This document shows positions 4,377-5,947 of a stretch of DNA of 5,947 nt, one piece after another. This DNA is from Candidatus Tectimicrobiota bacterium (lineage in GTDB: Bacteria > JACPSX01): assembly GCA_016193065.1 (NCBI GenBank), contig JACPSX010000182.1:1-5947 (forward strand). Direction: 5' to 3'. Below the pieces are notes generated by a model that was not told the DNA's origin, made no database searches, and saw nothing but the letters and a program-made list of their open reading frames with translations. The position numbers were made by a program, and so were the translations under genes. The first letter of the stretch is position 1. Every line of letters starts with the position of its first letter.

Positions 4377-5870
4377 TTGGACGAGTTACAGAGCATACTC
4401 TACGGGTTCACGGTAGCTCTCACCTGGAAGAACCTGGCCTTTGCCTTTGCGGGCGTGCTGTTGGGGACCCTGGTCGGCGTTCTGCCCGGGATTGGACCGG
4501 CCGCCGCCATCTCTCTTCTTCTCCCGTCCACATTCCATGCGGATCCCATCTCCTCCATGATCATGCTGTGCGGCCTCTACTACGGCACCATGTACGGCGG
4601 CTCCACGACTTCCATTCTGGTGAACATCCCGGGAGAGGCGGCCTCCATTGTGACCTGTTTCGACGGCTACCAGATGGCTCGCCAGGGCAGGGCGGGGGCG
4701 GCCCTGGGAATCGCCGCGTTCGGATCCTTCTTTGCGGGGACCATCTCGGTGGTAGGACTCATGTTCCTGGCGCCGACCTTGGCCTCCTTCGCCTTGAAGT
4801 TCGGCTCTCCCGAGTATTTCTCTCTGATGGTGATGTCCATGACCCTGGTGACCTATCTGTCCCAGCGCTCGCTGCTCAAGGGGATGATGATGGCGGCGCT
4901 GGGTCTGATCCTGAGCGTGGTGGGATTGGATCCGGAGACGGCCAAGCTGCGGTTTACCTACAACACTCTGGTTCTCCGGGACGGACTGGGGATCGTCCCC
5001 GTGGTCATGGGGCTCTTTGGGGTGTCCGAGGTCCTGTTGAACGTCGGGATCGTCATCAATCGGGAAGTTTTTCAGACCAAGATCAAGGGCTTGTTTCCCA
5101 ACCGTCAGGACTGGAAGGATTCCACCATGCCGATTGTGCGGGGCTCATTCCTGGGATTCCTGTTGGGAATCATCCCCGGTCTCGGCACGATCATCCCCAC
5201 GTTCATGTCCTACGGCCTGGAAAAACGCTTGTCCAAACATCCGGAGCAGTTCGGGACCGGCAGGATCGAAGGCCTGGCGGGGCCGGAGTCCTGCAACAAC
5301 GCCGCGGCCACCGGGAACTTCGTTCCCATGCTTTCCCTGGGGATCCCGGCCAACGCGATCATGGCCATTCTGCTGGGGGCCCTCACCATCTACGGCCTGC
5401 AGCCCGGTCCGTTGCTGATCAAAGAGAAGCCCGATCTGTTCTGGGGGGTGATCGCCTCCATGTACGTGGGAAACGCCATGCTCCTGGTTCTGAACCTGCC
5501 GCTCATTCCCCTGTGGGTACAGATCCTCAGGGTCCCGTACACGATCCTCTATCCCCTGATTCTGCTGTTCGTCGTCATCGGCGCTTACAGCTTGAACAAC
5601 AATGTGGGGGACGTAATCATCATGTCCATTTTCGGCGTGGTCGGGTTCGCCATGAAGAAGTTCCAATTTGAGCCCGCCCCGCTGGTCCTGGGTCTGGTCC
5701 TGGGACCCATGCTGGAGGATAACTTGCGGCGTTCCTTGCTCATTTCCGGTGGGAGCTTTTCCACATTCTTCATCCGTCCCCTTTCCGCCGCGTTCTTGGT
5801 CGTTTCCCTGGCGATTCTTCTCTTTCCTCTTTTCCGGTTGCGATCCTCTGCCCGGTCCCGGGGGGCCTAA
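4377..5870 (+). CDS. tctA: Tripartite tricarboxylate transporter large permease TctA
   Basis: A 497-residue multi-spanning inner-membrane protein that forms the translocation path of this secondary, ion-driven, binding-protein-dependent carrier (PF01970). The start is TTG at 4377: AGGGA at 4367-4371 is five bases upstream, the N-terminus MDELQSILYGFTVALT is where relatives begin, and the next in-frame ATG would delete the conserved GVLPGIGPAAAISLLLP (34-50). Further signatures: YYGTMYGGSTTSILVNIPGE (68-87), SIVTCFDGYQMARQGRAG (90-107), a second GIIPGLG (264-270), then GPESCNNAAATGNFVPML and SLGIPANAIMAILLGALTIY. The two PGxG-containing segments reflect the pseudo-symmetric halves of the family. 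Length is normal and the frame is clean. It is the last gene of the operon. Family assignment is essentially certain; substrate is not predictable from the permease. Confidence 0.98.
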   Translation: MDELQSILYGFTVALTWKNLAFAFAGVLLGTLVGVLPGIGPAAAISLLLPSTFHADPISSMIMLCGLYYGTMYGGSTTSILVNIPGEAASIVTCFDGYQMARQGRAGAALGIAAFGSFFAGTISVVGLMFLAPTLASFALKFGSPEYFSLMVMSMTLVTYLSQRSLLKGMMMAALGLILSVVGLDPETAKLRFTYNTLVLRDGLGIVPVVMGLFGVSEVLLNVGIVINREVFQTKIKGLFPNRQDWKDSTMPIVRGSFLGFLLGIIPGLGTIIPTFMSYGLEKRLSKHPEQFGTGRIEGLAGPESCNNAAATGNFVPMLSLGIPANAIMAILLGALTIYGLQPGPLLIKEKPDLFWGVIASMYVGNAMLLVLNLPLIPLWVQILRVPYTILYPLILLFVVIGAYSLNNNVGDVIIMSIFGVVGFAMKKFQFEPAPLVLGLVLGPMLEDNLRRSLLISGGSFSTFFIRPLSAAFLVVSLAILLFPLFRLRSSARSRGA

Positions 5871-5884
5871 ACAAGAGCGCCGCG

Positions 5885-5918
5885 CTTTCTGGAGAACTGA
5901 TGCATTTTCCCCAGAAAG
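5885..5918. other. Stem-loop after tctA
   Basis: CTTTCTGG (5885-5892) and CCAGAAAG (5911-5918) form a perfect 8-bp stem with an 18-base loop, starting 15 bases after the tctA stop. The 3' side is followed by A-rich sequence on the + strand rather than a T-run, so a standard intrinsic terminator is not supported. It may stabilise the 3' end of the operon mRNA or be chance. Confidence 0.4.
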
Positions 5919-5947
5919 ATAAGAAAAAAGGACCATTTACTTGGGGA
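5900..5947 (+). CDS. Possible 5' end of a downstream gene (runs off window)
   Basis: An ATG at 5900 is preceded by GGAG (5891-5894) at a five-base spacing and opens 16 codons (MHFPQKDKKKGPFTWG) to the window edge without a stop. The spacing of 29 bases from the tctA stop would suit a fourth operon gene. The frame is too short to judge, the peptide is unrecognised, and the ribosome site is buried in the stem-loop at 5885-5918. Confidence 0.25.
   Translation, partial: MHFPQKDKKKGPFTWG

Noticed and set aside
4310-5671. A 453-codon open frame on the + strand inside the permease gene
   Set aside because: It overlaps tctA in another frame, its product is Gly/Arg/His/Pro-rich without family motifs, and the tctA frame carries all conserved permease signatures.
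5145-5936. A 263-codon open frame on the - strand opposite the 3' end of tctA
   Set aside because: The product is rich in Gln, Gly, Asp and Arg, as expected from the antisense of a hydrophobic membrane protein; no ribosome site or domain is seen.
1-5947. CRISPR array, tRNA or rRNA genes, prophage or defence island
   Set aside because: No regularly spaced repeats, no tRNA cloverleaf or rRNA signature, and no phage or nuclease genes were found; the TA pair alone does not make a defence island.

Overview
The window reads as a piece of a moderately GC-rich bacterial chromosome, most like a Deltaproteobacterium/Desulfobacterota or a similar uncultured soil or sediment lineage. That placement is an inference from the style of the proteins, the RAYT-type transposase and the REP-like 'ATTCCCGC...GCGGGAAT' palindrome; nothing in the window (no rRNA or marker gene) fixes the taxonomy. 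All genes I can support are on the + strand.

Left third (1-2117) is an accessory, partly decaying region. It opens with the 3' part of a REP-associated tyrosine transposase (RAYT, Y1/IS200-like) that keeps its catalytic tyrosine but is cut by an in-frame amber codon. Next is an unrecognised open frame that looks like a 5'-truncated remnant. A compact type II toxin-antitoxin operon follows (antitoxin then RelE/ParE-type toxin, ATGA overlap). It has its own candidate promoter and a 23-bp inverted repeat over the -35 region that looks like an autoregulatory operator. Directly behind the toxin lies a small dual-specificity/tyrosine phosphatase gene with an intact HCxxGxxR catalytic loop, broken by a one-base frameshift and a second in-frame amber.

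Middle (2118-2932): an intact Nudix hydrolase, then a 333-base intergenic stretch holding two palindromic repeat units. One is a perfect REP-like hairpin; the other is a partial copy fused to a different palindrome. The leader of the next operon follows.

Right half (2933-5870): a complete tctCBA operon for a tripartite tricarboxylate transporter (TTT): periplasmic binding protein with signal peptide, small four-helix membrane subunit, and large membrane permease (TTG start). Its substrate cannot be read from the sequence. After it come a weak stem-loop and the possible start of another gene running off the window.

I see no convincing new biological system. The items most worth checking are the TA operator and the non-classical antitoxin, the phosphatase with three-way evidence of decay (or recoding) beside the TA pair, and the RAYT/REP-like palindrome pairing.
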